From an uncultured Eubacterium sp. (GTDB taxonomy: Bacteria > Bacillota > Clostridia > Lachnospirales > Lachnospiraceae): a DNA stretch of 21,655 nucleotides. The stretch is from contig CAJTSV010000021.1 in NCBI GenBank assembly GCA_910579075.1, forward strand, positions 1 through 21,655, given 5' to 3'. Shown here piece after piece: positions 1 to 7,780 of the stretch (the stretch's first letter is position 1; each line of letters begins with the position of its first letter). Below the pieces are notes generated by a model that had not been told where the DNA came from, searched no databases, and worked only from the letters and a program-made list of their open reading frames with translations. The translations under genes were made by a program, and so were the position numbers.

Positions 1-362
1 ATGCCCTGAGCAGCGGCTGCAACCGGCTGATTGAACAGGGCGCCGGCATCATTCTGTCGGTTGAGGACTGCCTGGAACAGCTGGCCATGCAGGCAGGGAG
101 AAAGAAAAAAGCAGCGCAGGAAGCAGTGTGCAGAAAGAAGGCCGCAGAGGCGGAAAAACAAAAATTTGACAATTTACATAAATTTTCTCTTGAAAAAGAT
201 GAGTTGTTGGTGTATGGTTGTCTTGGTCTTTTGCCAACGGGCATGGAGCAGATACTGGAACAGACCGGATTCGATGTACAGTCAGCAGGCCGGGCTTTGT
301 CAGCCCTTTTGCAAAAGCACTATATAGAAGAAGTATTTAAAAACTGCTATAAAATCAGGTAA
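1..362 (+). CDS. dprA: DNA processing protein DprA (Smf), C-terminal part only
   Basis: The reading frame is open from base 3 and ends at TAA 360-362, giving 119 visible residues. The first residues (ALSSGCNRLIEQGAGIILS, then VEDCLEQL) match the end of the Rossmann-like core of DprA/Smf, where N-x-LI-x-x-GA is conserved. A Lys/Arg/Ala-rich linker follows, then a small winged-helix-like tail (about residues 55-119) ending in CYKIR. DprA loads RecA onto incoming single-stranded DNA during natural transformation and acts in the cytoplasm. The gene is cut by the window edge, so the nucleotide-binding core is not seen. It sits 21 bp before topA, the same order as smf-topA in Bacillus subtilis, and the two are probably co-transcribed. 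Identification rests on the short conserved core end plus this synteny. Confidence 0.85.
   Translation, partial: ALSSGCNRLIEQGAGIILSVEDCLEQLAMQAGRKKKAAQEAVCRKKAAEAEKQKFDNLHKFSLEKDELLVYGCLGLLPTGMEQILEQTGFDVQSAGRALSALLQKHYIEEVFKNCYKIR
345..353 (+). promoter_or_regulatory. Possible extended -10 promoter for topA
   Basis: TGCTATAAA at the end of dprA fits an extended -10 element (TG-N-TATAAA), about 30 nt before the topA start. No good -35 hexamer is seen at the expected distance. It may be chance in an AT-rich stretch. Confidence 0.25.
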
Positions 363-383
363 GCAGTCCAAGGAGTAGTCAAC

Positions 384-2483
384 ATGGCAAAATATCTGGT
401 AATTGTGGAATCACCGGCAAAGGTAAAGACAATTAAAAAATTCCTGGGGAAAAATTATGAAGTCACAGCCTCGAACGGGCATGTCAGGGACCTTCCCAAA
501 AGTCAGATGGGGATTGACTTCGAGCATGATTTTGAACCGAAATACATTACAATCCGGGGCAAGGGCGAGATACTTGCAAAGCTGCGCAAGGAAGTAAAAA
601 AGGCTGACCGCATTTATCTGGCAACGGACCCGGACCGGGAAGGGGAAGCGATTTCCTGGCATCTGTCCAAGGCGCTGAAGCTGGATGAAAACAAGGATGC
701 AAAAGAAGTATACCGCATCAGCTTTAACGAAATTACCAAAAATGCAGTCAAGGCTTCGTTAAAGCAGCCGAGGGAAATCGATATGGACCTTGTCAACGCG
801 CAGCAGACAAGGCGTATTTTAGACCGGATGGTTGGCTATAAAATAAGCCCGGTGCTCTGGGAAAAAGTAAAGCGCGGCTTAAGCGCAGGACGCGTGCAGT
901 CGGTTGCCCTTCGCATCATTGCAGACCGCGAGACCGAAATCAGTGAATTTATCCCGGAAGAATACTGGACAATCAATGCCTCGCTGGCCGTTGCAGGAGA
1001 AAAAAGAAAGCTGGATGCAAAGTTTTACGGGACTGCCGGCGGACGCATGAAAATTGAAAACAAAGAGCAGGCAGACCAGATACGCGAAGCGCTTTTAAAG
1101 GCGGATTATTATGTGGAAGATGTCAAAAAAAGCGAGCGGACGAAAAAAGCGCCGTTTCCGTTTACGACAAGCACCCTGCAGCAGGAAGCGTCCAAGGTGC
1201 TTAATTTTTCCACGCTGAAAACCATGCGCCTGGCCCAGCAGCTGTATGAGGGCGTGGAAGTAAAGGGCATGGGCGTCATCGGCCTGATTACTTATTTAAG
1301 GACTGATTCCGTGCGCATATCCGAAGAAGCAGATGCCCAGGCAAGGGATTATATCGGCCGTACCTATGGAGAGGATTACATTGCAGCGGCCCAGCCGGAA
1401 AAGAAAAAGACAGGCAAGATACAGGATGCACATGAGGCTATCCGCCCGACGGACATTGCAAGGACGCCGGTGGAAGTAAAAGAATCACTGTCCAGGGACC
1501 AGTTCCGCTTATACCAGCTTATCTGGAAACGGTTTACCGCAAGCCGCATGAGTGCGGCAAAATATGAGACGACAAGCGTGAAAATCTCTGCCGCGGATTA
1601 CCGCCTGACCGTTTCGGCGTCGCGGGTTGTGTTTGACGGGTTTATGTCCGTTTATACAAGCGACGAGGATGAAAAGGGGGAAAACAACCGCCTTTTAAAA
1701 TCCATTGATGAGTCTTCCAAGCTGACGCTTGCAGATATCGAATGCACCCAGCATTTTACCCAGCCGCCGGCGCATTATACCGAGGCTGCGCTTGTCAAGA
1801 CGCTGGAAGAACATGGCATCGGCCGTCCGAGCACCTACGCGCCGACGATTACAACGCTGCTGGCACGCCGTTATGTGCTGAAAGAAAATAAAAACCTGTT
1901 TCTGACGGAGCTTGGCGAAGCGGTCAATACGATTATGAAGGAAGCCTTTGCCTCGATTGTGGATGAAGAATTTACAGCCAATATGGAAATGCTGCTGGAT
2001 AAGGTGGAAGAAGGCGGTGTCAGCTGGAAAGCAATCGTCAGCAACTTTTATCCGGACCTGGAAGAAGCCGTCCAGAAGGCAGAAAAAACACTCGAAAAGG
2101 TAAAAATTGCGGATGAAGAAACCGATGTAAAATGCGAAGAATGCGGACGCAACATGGTGATTAAATACGGCCCGCACGGCAGGTTTTTAGCCTGTCCGGG
2201 ATTTCCGGACTGCCGCAGCACAAAGCCGTACCTGGAAAAAACCGGCATTGCGTGTCCGAAATGCGGCAAAGACATTGTCGTGCGCAAAACGAAAAAAGGA
2301 AGGCGGTTTTTCGGCTGCGAAGCAGGACCGGATGACTGCGATTTTATGTCATGGCAGAAGCCGATTGCTGAAAAATGCCCGCAGTGCGGCGGATATATGG
2401 TAGAAAAAGGAAATAAGGCTGTATGCGCGGATGAAAAATGCGGATATATGCACGAAATCAAAAAACAGGAAGAAGGGGCATAG
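384..2483 (+). CDS. topA: DNA topoisomerase I (type IA)
   Basis: The 699-residue product relaxes negatively supercoiled DNA by single-strand passage. The N-terminal TOPRIM domain contains the acidic DPDREGEA motif (residues 82-88, the Mg-binding site), and the catalytic tyrosine is Y304 in the conserved YLRTDS motif. The central type IA core includes QSVALRIIADRE and the HGIGRPSTYA loop. Three C-terminal zinc-ribbon repeats of four cysteines each start at about residues 584, 624 and 665. This is the usual length and architecture for Firmicute TopA. The ATG at 384 follows AAGGAG at good spacing. Its position after dprA is conserved in Bacilli and Clostridia. A hairpin with a T-rich tail lies about 30 nt after the stop, which suggests that dprA-topA form a unit separate from codY. 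Confidence 0.98.
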   Translation: MAKYLVIVESPAKVKTIKKFLGKNYEVTASNGHVRDLPKSQMGIDFEHDFEPKYITIRGKGEILAKLRKEVKKADRIYLATDPDREGEAISWHLSKALKLDENKDAKEVYRISFNEITKNAVKASLKQPREIDMDLVNAQQTRRILDRMVGYKISPVLWEKVKRGLSAGRVQSVALRIIADRETEISEFIPEEYWTINASLAVAGEKRKLDAKFYGTAGGRMKIENKEQADQIREALLKADYYVEDVKKSERTKKAPFPFTTSTLQQEASKVLNFSTLKTMRLAQQLYEGVEVKGMGVIGLITYLRTDSVRISEEADAQARDYIGRTYGEDYIAAAQPEKKKTGKIQDAHEAIRPTDIARTPVEVKESLSRDQFRLYQLIWKRFTASRMSAAKYETTSVKISAADYRLTVSASRVVFDGFMSVYTSDEDEKGENNRLLKSIDESSKLTLADIECTQHFTQPPAHYTEAALVKTLEEHGIGRPSTYAPTITTLLARRYVLKENKNLFLTELGEAVNTIMKEAFASIVDEEFTANMEMLLDKVEEGGVSWKAIVSNFYPDLEEAVQKAEKTLEKVKIADEETDVKCEECGRNMVIKYGPHGRFLACPGFPDCRSTKPYLEKTGIACPKCGKDIVVRKTKKGRRFFGCEAGPDDCDFMSWQKPIAEKCPQCGGYMVEKGNKAVCADEKCGYMHEIKKQEEGA

Positions 2484-2514
2484 AAGTACAGAAGGATGGG
2501 AGGATTCCTTAACA

Positions 2515-2565
2515 GATGCCAATGGCATGCCAGAGTGTGCATAGCCATCGGCATTTCTGTTTTTC
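2515..2565 (+). terminator. Probable rho-independent terminator after topA
   Basis: ATGCCAATGGC (2516-2526) pairs with GCCATCGGCAT (2544-2554), 10 of 11 bp with one A-C mismatch and a 17-nt loop. It is followed by TTTCTGTTTTT (2554-2564), a plausible U-tract. The region is dyad-rich and also contains the perfect palindrome TGGCATGCCA (2523-2532). Folding energy was not computed. Confidence 0.55.
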
Positions 2566-2576
2566 GCAAAAGCCAT

Positions 2577-2634
2577 TTCACACGGACTTGGCAGTGCATG
2601 CCCCTGGGGCAGACCCTGCCAAGTCCTGTGTGAA
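2577..2634. repeat. Long near-perfect inverted repeat in the topA-codY spacer
   Basis: TTCACACGGACTTGGCAG (2577-2594) and CTGCCAAGTCCTGTGTGAA (2616-2634) are complementary over 18 bp with one bulged T (2627). The 21-nt loop contains a second hairpin, TGCCC/GGGCA (2599-2603 and 2607-2611). No T-tract follows directly. It lies between the probable topA terminator and the codY promoter. It could be a DNA-level dyad, a back-up terminator, an RNA element or a remnant of a small repeat family. Function is unknown. Confidence 0.6.
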
Positions 2635-2680
2635 CAGTAACCACAGTTTTTCCTGTTTTCACGAAATACCCGAAAATCAG

Positions 2681-2709
2681 TTGAATTATCAGATAAGAAG
2701 TGTTATCAT
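2681..2709 (+). promoter_or_regulatory. Sigma-A-type promoter of codY
   Basis: TTGAAT (2681-2686), a 17-nt spacer and TATCAT (2704-2709) fit the housekeeping consensus, and TG at 2701-2702 makes the -10 an extended one. This predicts a leader of about 45 nt before the codY start at 2761. Confidence 0.6.
2684..2698. promoter_or_regulatory. CodY-box-like operator inside the codY promoter
   Basis: AATTATCAGATAAGA matches the published CodY consensus AATTTTCWGAAAATT at 11 of 15 positions. Its core TTATC-A-GATAA is a perfect dyad. It lies between the -35 and -10 elements, where binding would block RNA polymerase. This suggests autoregulation, but four mismatches leave real doubt. Confidence 0.4.
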
Positions 2710-2760
2710 AAATCCGTACACCCGGAAAATGGCCGGCAGAAAAAGGAGGAGAAGGCGCCA

Positions 2761-3546
2761 ATGAGTGTTCAACTGCTAGACAAGACGAGAAAGATTAATA
2801 AGCTGCTTCATAATAACAATTCATCGAAGGTTGTGTTCAATGACATCTGCGAGGTCATGACCGATATCTTAAAGTCCAACATTCTTGTTATCAGCAAAAA
2901 GGGAAAAGTGCTTGGGACGGGGCTGCGGGACGGGATTGCAGAAATCTCAGAGATGATTGTAGATGAAGTCGGCGAGCTTATTGACGTCATGCTGAATGAA
3001 CGGCTGCTGGGCATATTGTCTACCAAAGAGAATGTCAATCTGGAAACGCTTGGATTTGTGCAGGATATTAAGAAATATACTGCGATTATCACGCCAATCG
3101 ATATTGCAGGGGAGCGTCTGGGAACGCTTTTTGTATACCGGATTGATGAGCCGTATGATATTGATGATATTATTTTATGCGAATACGGGACTACGGTCGT
3201 GGGCCTGGAGATGATGCGTTCGGTCAATGAGGAAAATGAGGAGGAAACAAGAAAGATACAGATTGTGCGTTCTGCAATCAGTACGCTGTCATTTTCCGAG
3301 CTGGAAGCGATTATCCATATTTTTGATGAATTAAGCGGCACGGAAGGGATTCTGGTCGCGAGCAAGGTGGCAGACCGCGTCGGGATTACCCGTTCCGTCA
3401 TTGTAAATGCGCTGCGTAAATTTGAAAGTGCAGGCGTGATTGAGTCCCGTTCTTCGGGCATGAAAGGTACATATATTAAGGTTACAAATGACGTTATCTT
3501 TTCGGAACTGGATGCATTGAAAAAAAAGAACCGCAAGGGAATTTAA
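2761..3546 (+). CDS. codY: GTP/branched-chain amino acid-responsive global regulator CodY
   Basis: The 261-residue product has the normal CodY length (about 259). An N-terminal GAF ligand domain (about residues 1-155) would sense branched-chain amino acids. It contains GERLGTLFVYR and the linker-proximal EYGTTVVGLEM. The C-terminal winged helix-turn-helix is very close to the family signature: ASKVADRVGITRSV, then a stretch ending SAGVIESRSSGMKGTYIKV (about residues 200-245). CodY represses nutrient-scavenging, virulence and often motility genes when nutrients are ample. The ATG follows AAGGAGG at 2743-2749. The gene has its own promoter with a CodY-box-like dyad and lies just before the flagellar operon, as in Bacillus subtilis. 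The usual upstream partners codV, clpQ and clpY are missing here. The GAF domain is much more divergent than the DNA-binding part, which is typical of clostridial CodY. Confidence 0.96.
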   Translation: MSVQLLDKTRKINKLLHNNNSSKVVFNDICEVMTDILKSNILVISKKGKVLGTGLRDGIAEISEMIVDEVGELIDVMLNERLLGILSTKENVNLETLGFVQDIKKYTAIITPIDIAGERLGTLFVYRIDEPYDIDDIILCEYGTTVVGLEMMRSVNEENEEETRKIQIVRSAISTLSFSELEAIIHIFDELSGTEGILVASKVADRVGITRSVIVNALRKFESAGVIESRSSGMKGTYIKVTNDVIFSELDALKKKNRKGI

Positions 3547-3593
3547 ATGCAGGATTCGTCGACAAAAAAGTGTAACAATATGTGAAATTCCTC

Positions 3594-3621
3594 TTGTAAA
3601 AAACGTACATTTTATTATAAT
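3594..3621 (+). promoter_or_regulatory. Sigma-A-type promoter of the flagellar operon
   Basis: TTGTAA (3594-3599), a 16-nt spacer and a perfect TATAAT (3616-3621) lie 82 nt before the flgB ATG in a markedly AT-rich 160-bp gap. A perfect 12-bp palindrome, ATAATATATTAT (3617-3628), overlaps the -10 and the expected start point. No convincing sigma-D (TAAA...GCCGATA) site or CodY box was seen here. Confidence 0.65.
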
Positions 3622-3702
3622 ATATTATTAGGATTGGTTTTTTGCAGGACAGCAGAAAGAATACGAAAGAAATACAAAAGAAATCAGGATAGGAGGACAA
3701 CT

Positions 3703-4104
3703 ATGTTTCAGACATCTGCATTTGATTATATTAATGTGCTTGATAAGGCCGCTGATGCAAGCTGGCTGAGGGAAAGCACGCTGGCAAACAATATTGCCAA
3801 TGCAACAACACCGGATTTTAAGCGTTACGATGTGGATTTCCAGTCCCTGCTGGAACGGGAGCTGATGGATTCCAAATATAACCGCAACCTGGACAGCAGG
3901 GTACATAATATGAACCTGGACCGTTTGACTGCAACATCCAGGATTGATATGGCAGCAGAATCTTTTTCATACCGCCTGGATGGCAACAATGTGGATATGC
4001 ACACCGAAAATGTGGAGCTGGCTTCGGAGCAGATTCGCTATTCTGCGCTTACAGACAGCATTTCACAGGAGTTTGCGCGCATGCGTACAGCGATGAGCAA
4101 ATAA
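3703..4104 (+). CDS. flgB: Flagellar basal-body rod protein FlgB
   Basis: The 133-residue product forms the proximal rod of the flagellar axle, exported through the flagellar type III system. The N-terminal rod signature STLANNIANATTPDFKRYDV (about residues 26-45) is clear. The C-terminal half ends in the typical heptad-rich helix found in axial proteins (ELASEQIRYSALTDSISQEF). An upstream in-frame TTG at 3634 would add 23 basic residues, but ATG 3703 follows AGGAGG (3691-3696) at ideal spacing and matches the usual FlgB N-terminus. It is the first gene after the promoter at 3594-3621 and heads the operon. The leader is about 75 nt. Confidence 0.95.
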   Translation: MFQTSAFDYINVLDKAADASWLRESTLANNIANATTPDFKRYDVDFQSLLERELMDSKYNRNLDSRVHNMNLDRLTATSRIDMAAESFSYRLDGNNVDMHTENVELASEQIRYSALTDSISQEFARMRTAMSK

Positions 4105-4206
4105 AAAACAAATATATAACAGAAACTATGGCCGGCATGGCATGCGGGCTGTAAACCGGAAGCTTTGTACCGCGGGCTTCGCATCAGGGAAAGGAATGGA
4201 CAGATT

Positions 4207-4653
4207 ATGGCATTGTTTCAATCATTTAATATCAGTGCAACCGGGATGACCGCCCAGCAGTTCCGGGCAGACATTATTGCAGAAAACCTGGCAAACGTGA
4301 ATACGACCAGGACAGATGCCGGGACAACATACCGGCGCAAGGTTGTGTCTTTTCAGGAAAAAGGCGTAAATCGGTTTGACCGCTATCTGACAGAAAGCAG
4401 GAAGCGCGGCAGCCATATCGGAAACGGCGTCAAGGTCGTGGAAGTAGGGGAAGATAATACGACAGAGTTTATTATGGAATATGACCCTTCGCATCCGGAT
4501 GCGGATGAAAACGGCTATGTTTCTTATCCGAATGTCAATCTTGTGACAGAAATGACGAATCTGATTGATGCAAGCCGGGCATATGAAGCAAATATTACTG
4601 CTTTTGAAGCAGGCAAGTCCATGGCTCAGGCAGGGCTGCAGATTGGGAAATAA
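4207..4653 (+). CDS. flgC: Flagellar basal-body rod protein FlgC
   Basis: The 148-residue product is a second proximal rod subunit. The N-terminal domain reads SFNISATGMTAQQFRADIIA then ENLANVNTTRT (residues 5-35), the conserved rod/hook N-terminal motif. The C-terminus has the FlgC hallmark YPNVNLVTEMTNLIDASRAYE followed by NITAFEAGKSM. ATG 4207 was chosen because it begins the family N-terminus and follows GGGAAAGGAA. An in-frame TTG at 4165 would add a non-conserved basic leader. The 102-bp gap after flgB is GC-rich with several short dyads, but no clear terminator. Length is normal. Confidence 0.95.
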   Translation: MALFQSFNISATGMTAQQFRADIIAENLANVNTTRTDAGTTYRRKVVSFQEKGVNRFDRYLTESRKRGSHIGNGVKVVEVGEDNTTEFIMEYDPSHPDADENGYVSYPNVNLVTEMTNLIDASRAYEANITAFEAGKSMAQAGLQIGK

Positions 4654-4702
4654 AAACGGATAACAGGGACGGTTATCACAGGAAAAATATAGGAGCGTAG
4701 GT

Positions 4703-5023
4703 ATGGATGCAGCGAATATAACAGGAGTTACAGGAGCCGAGGCAGCTTTTGCCGCGGCGCAGAAACAGTTTCTGATAGCAGCACAGGAAAACAGCGAGGA
4801 TTTCGAGACAGTTTTCCAGTCTGCACTTGGGATGGTAGAAGAAACAAATGATTTTCATAATGATGCAGAGTCAGCAATGATTCAGTTTGCAATGGGACAG
4901 TCAGAAAACACGCATGACCTTTTAATCGCACAGTCGAAAGCGAATATTGCCCTGCAGTATACTGTTTCGGTAAAAGACAAGGTAATTGAAGCTTACCGGG
5001 AAATCATGCAGATGCAGATTTAA
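4703..5023 (+). CDS. fliE: Flagellar hook-basal body complex protein FliE
   Basis: The 106-residue, mostly helical protein links the MS ring (FliF) to the rod and is one of the first substrates of the flagellar export apparatus. The family signature lies in the C-terminal half: F...GMVEETNDF, IQFAMGQSENTHDLLIAQSK and IALQYTVSVKDKVIEAYREIM. The start at 4703 follows AGGAG (4691-4695). The N-terminus is Ala/Gln-rich and not conserved, as usual for FliE. Order flgB-flgC-fliE-fliF is conserved in Firmicutes. A 113-bp gap to fliF contains nothing recognisable apart from the fliF ribosome binding site. Confidence 0.95.
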   Translation: MDAANITGVTGAEAAFAAAQKQFLIAAQENSEDFETVFQSALGMVEETNDFHNDAESAMIQFAMGQSENTHDLLIAQSKANIALQYTVSVKDKVIEAYREIMQMQI

Positions 5024-5136
5024 GCCGGAAAAGCAGGAATCATGCGGTGATAAAAACAGTGCTTTGCATCTTAGGGCAGCAGCTGGAATTCACAGGGTGC
5101 ATGGTGTGTGGATAAAATTATGGAGAGTGGGTTGAC

Positions 5137-6756
5137 ATGCCAGACAGAATTAGGGAATTGGGTAACAGGATCGCCGAATGGTGGAAAAAATTTACGAGAA
5201 AACAGCAGATGATAATAGCAAGTTCAGTGCTGGTCGTGCTGTTTGCAATCGGGATTCTTGCATTTGTGCTGACGCGCCCGGAAATGGTAATTATTAAAAT
5301 ATGCGAAACGGCCAAAGAAGCGTCGGCTGTACAGACACTTTTAAACGATGCAGGCATCTATAACGAAGTGTCGGAAGATGGAATGACATTTACGATTAAG
5401 AAAAAAGATTCGTCACAGGCAAATATTATTCTTGGCTCAAATGCCATAACGACAAATGACGAACAGCTGAGTAATATTTTAAACGGAAGCCTGAGCACGA
5501 CAGAGGCAGATAAGGCAAAATTATATAAAGAGTATCAGGAAAATAAAATGGAAACCGACCTGGAATCGTTATCCAATGTTGTAAAGGCGACAGTAAACCT
5601 GGATATTCCGACAGACGACGGCACGCTGATTGCCAATGAAAAAGAGTCGTTTGCGGAAGTGTTTCTGGAACTGGAAGGCGAAATGAACGAAGACCAGGCC
5701 ATCGGGCTGGCACGCATGATAGCAACCGGCCTTGGAAATAAGACGACAGACAACATTTCCATTATGGACACTAATTTAAACCTGCTATATTCGGGCGGCA
5801 TGGGAGAGCTGGCAACCGCTTCCGGCATGACCGCGTCACAGCTTTCTTACCAGCAGAAATTTGAAAGCAAGGTAAAAGGAGATGTGAAAAATGTCCTTCT
5901 CGGTACCGGACAGTACCAGAGCGTGGAAGTGGGCGTCAACCTGCCGCTGAATTTTGACGATACAGAAATTGTGAGCAAGACATACGGCGTGCCGGATGGA
6001 ATGACACAGGGATATTTGACAAAAGAAAGCAGATTTAACGAAGAAACCACATCTGGAAATGCGGGCGTGCCAGGCACGGATGCAAACGGTGAGGACGGCA
6101 ATACATATATGCTCAATGACGGCGAGCAGACACAGCAGGTAACAGAAGACTCTACCTTAGAGCATGCCTTAAATGAAACCATTGAAAGCACCAAACGGGG
6201 AATCGGCGGGATTTTATACGACAGTGCATCGCTATCCGTTTCCCTGCGTTCTTATGTCAAATACGATGAAGATACACTGCGCAGCGACGGCACCTTAGAA
6301 GGCACGACGTTTGAGGAGTACCGGGCACAGATAGAAGCGCAGGGCAGCCAGCGCCAGGATGTTGATCAGGAGGTTATCAATTCCGTGGCAATGGCAACCG
6401 GAATTGCAGCAGAGCGCATTTCCATTATCGCTTATCAGGAGCCTTTGTTTATTCCGTCTGAAGGCGGCAGGTCTCTGATGGATTATCTGGAAATCGGGCT
6501 TGCGGTTTTACTGTTTGCACTGCTTGGATTTGTTGTATTTATGAGCACAAGAAAGGAAAAAGCACCGGAGCTGGAGCCGGAGCTTTCCGTGGAGACATTA
6601 TTGCAGACGACAAAGGAAAACGAAGAAGAAAATCTGGAAGATATCGGCTTCAAGGAGAAATCCGAAGCAAGGGTTTTAATCGAAAAATTTGTGGAAGAAA
6701 AACCAGAAGCAGTTGCGTCCCTGTTGCGTAACTGGCTGAACGAAGACTGGGAATAG
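5137..6756 (+). CDS. fliF: Flagellar MS-ring protein FliF
   Basis: The 539-residue membrane protein forms the MS ring that houses the export gate and anchors FliG. The first transmembrane helix is at about residues 25-46, followed by the extracytoplasmic YscJ-like ring-building regions. LVIVE-type ring motifs are diverged, but EYQENKMETDLESLSNVVKA (residues 135-154) is typical. A long acidic, Gly/Thr-rich loop occupies residues 300-335. The second transmembrane helix is at about 452-473, and the cytoplasmic tail ends in a FliG-binding segment (VLIEKFVEEKPEAVASLLRN then WLNEDWE). The start at 5137 is preceded by GGAGAGTGGG. fliG follows after 19 bp, consistent with tight co-expression of the two interacting proteins. 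Confidence 0.96.
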   Translation: MPDRIRELGNRIAEWWKKFTRKQQMIIASSVLVVLFAIGILAFVLTRPEMVIIKICETAKEASAVQTLLNDAGIYNEVSEDGMTFTIKKKDSSQANIILGSNAITTNDEQLSNILNGSLSTTEADKAKLYKEYQENKMETDLESLSNVVKATVNLDIPTDDGTLIANEKESFAEVFLELEGEMNEDQAIGLARMIATGLGNKTTDNISIMDTNLNLLYSGGMGELATASGMTASQLSYQQKFESKVKGDVKNVLLGTGQYQSVEVGVNLPLNFDDTEIVSKTYGVPDGMTQGYLTKESRFNEETTSGNAGVPGTDANGEDGNTYMLNDGEQTQQVTEDSTLEHALNETIESTKRGIGGILYDSASLSVSLRSYVKYDEDTLRSDGTLEGTTFEEYRAQIEAQGSQRQDVDQEVINSVAMATGIAAERISIIAYQEPLFIPSEGGRSLMDYLEIGLAVLLFALLGFVVFMSTRKEKAPELEPELSVETLLQTTKENEEENLEDIGFKEKSEARVLIEKFVEEKPEAVASLLRNWLNEDWE

Positions 6757-6775
6757 TTCATATCGAGGGAGAAAC

Positions 6776-7780
6776 ATGGCAGATAAGATGAGCGGTCTCC
6801 AAAAAGCGGCAGTTCTTTTAATCGCTTTGGGGCCAGAAAAATCAGCAAGCATTTTTAAGTATTTAAAAGAAGATGAAATCGAAGAACTGACGCTGGAGAT
6901 TGCCAATACCAGGAGTATCGCTCCACAGCTGAAGGACGATATCATCAATGAATTTTATCAGGTGTGCCTGGCACAGCAGTACATATCGGAAGGCGGCATC
7001 GGCTATGCAAAAGACCTTCTGGACAAGGCGCTTGGCGAGGAGCGTGCACAGCAGGTTATTACAAAGCTGACTGCGTCTTTGCAGGTACGTCCGTTCGAAT
7101 TTGTCCGCAAAACGGATGCCAGCCAGGTGCTGAACTTTATACAGGACGAACATCCGCAGACAATTGCCATGATTTTGTCTTATCTGTCTCCGAACCAGGC
7201 ATCGATGATTATCGGTTCGCTGGAAGCAGAAAAGCAGGCGGATGTTGCAAAACGTATCGCAATGATGGACCGGACGTCACCGGATGTCATCAAGGAAGTC
7301 GAAAGCGTGTTAGAGCGCAAGCTGGCTTCCCTGGCAAATCAGGATTATACGATTGTCGGCGGTGTCGATGCAATTGTAAGCATTTTAAATACTGTAGACC
7401 GCAGTACCGAAAAACATATTATGGAAACACTCGAGGTGGAAGAACCGGAGCTGGCAGACGAAATCCGCAAGAAGATGTTCGTATTCGAAGACATCCTGCT
7501 GCTGGACGACCGTGCGATTCAAAGAGTGCTGCGTGATGTGGAAAACAGCGACCTTGCGGTTGCCTTAAAAGGCTCTAACGAGGAAGTCAAGGGCGCGATT
7601 TTGAAAAACCTCTCCAAGCGTCTTGCTGCAATGATTGAGGAAGACATGGAATTCATGGGCCCTGTCCGCATGAAAGACGTAGAAGAAGCACAGCAGAAGA
7701 TTGTTGCTGTCATCCGTAAGCTGGAGGATTCTGCTGAGATTGTCATTTCGAGAGGCGGAGGTGACGAAATCGTTGTCTAA
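6776..7780 (+). CDS. fliG: Flagellar motor switch protein FliG
   Basis: The 334-residue rotor protein transmits torque from the stator to the MS ring. Three domains are visible: the N-terminal FliF-binding region (GLQKAAVLLIALGPEKSA, residues 7-24), the middle domain with the EHPQT FliM-contact motif (125-129), and the C-terminal torque domain with the MFVFEDI hinge (234-240) and charged helix (DDRAIQRVLRDVENSDLAVA, about 244-263). The tail ends RGGGDEIVV. The codons for this Gly-rich end form GGAGGTGA, the ribosome binding site of fliH, and the stop overlaps the fliH start. The ATG at 6776 follows GAGGGAGA. Confidence 0.98.
   Translation: MADKMSGLQKAAVLLIALGPEKSASIFKYLKEDEIEELTLEIANTRSIAPQLKDDIINEFYQVCLAQQYISEGGIGYAKDLLDKALGEERAQQVITKLTASLQVRPFEFVRKTDASQVLNFIQDEHPQTIAMILSYLSPNQASMIIGSLEAEKQADVAKRIAMMDRTSPDVIKEVESVLERKLASLANQDYTIVGGVDAIVSILNTVDRSTEKHIMETLEVEEPELADEIRKKMFVFEDILLLDDRAIQRVLRDVENSDLAVALKGSNEEVKGAILKNLSKRLAAMIEEDMEFMGPVRMKDVEEAQQKIVAVIRKLEDSAEIVISRGGGDEIVV
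7757..7764 (+). promoter_or_regulatory. Ribosome binding site of fliH inside fliG
   Basis: GGAGGTGA, a near-perfect anti-16S match, lies 8 nt before TTG 7773 and favours that start over GTG 7761, which is part of the Shine-Dalgarno itself. Confidence 0.65.

Noticed and set aside
2048..2761. Long antisense frame of 237 codons over the topA 3' end and spacer
   Set aside because: It is a shadow of topA with a Cys/His/Ser-rich, low-quality translation and no ribosome site or homologous pattern.
2516..2764. Open frame of 82 codons across the topA-codY spacer
   Set aside because: It overlaps the terminator-like hairpin, the long inverted repeat and the codY promoter, has no ribosome site and no recognisable protein pattern.
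6964..7536. 190-codon + strand frame inside fliG
   Set aside because: It lies wholly inside the well-conserved fliG in another frame, with a composition unlike a real protein.
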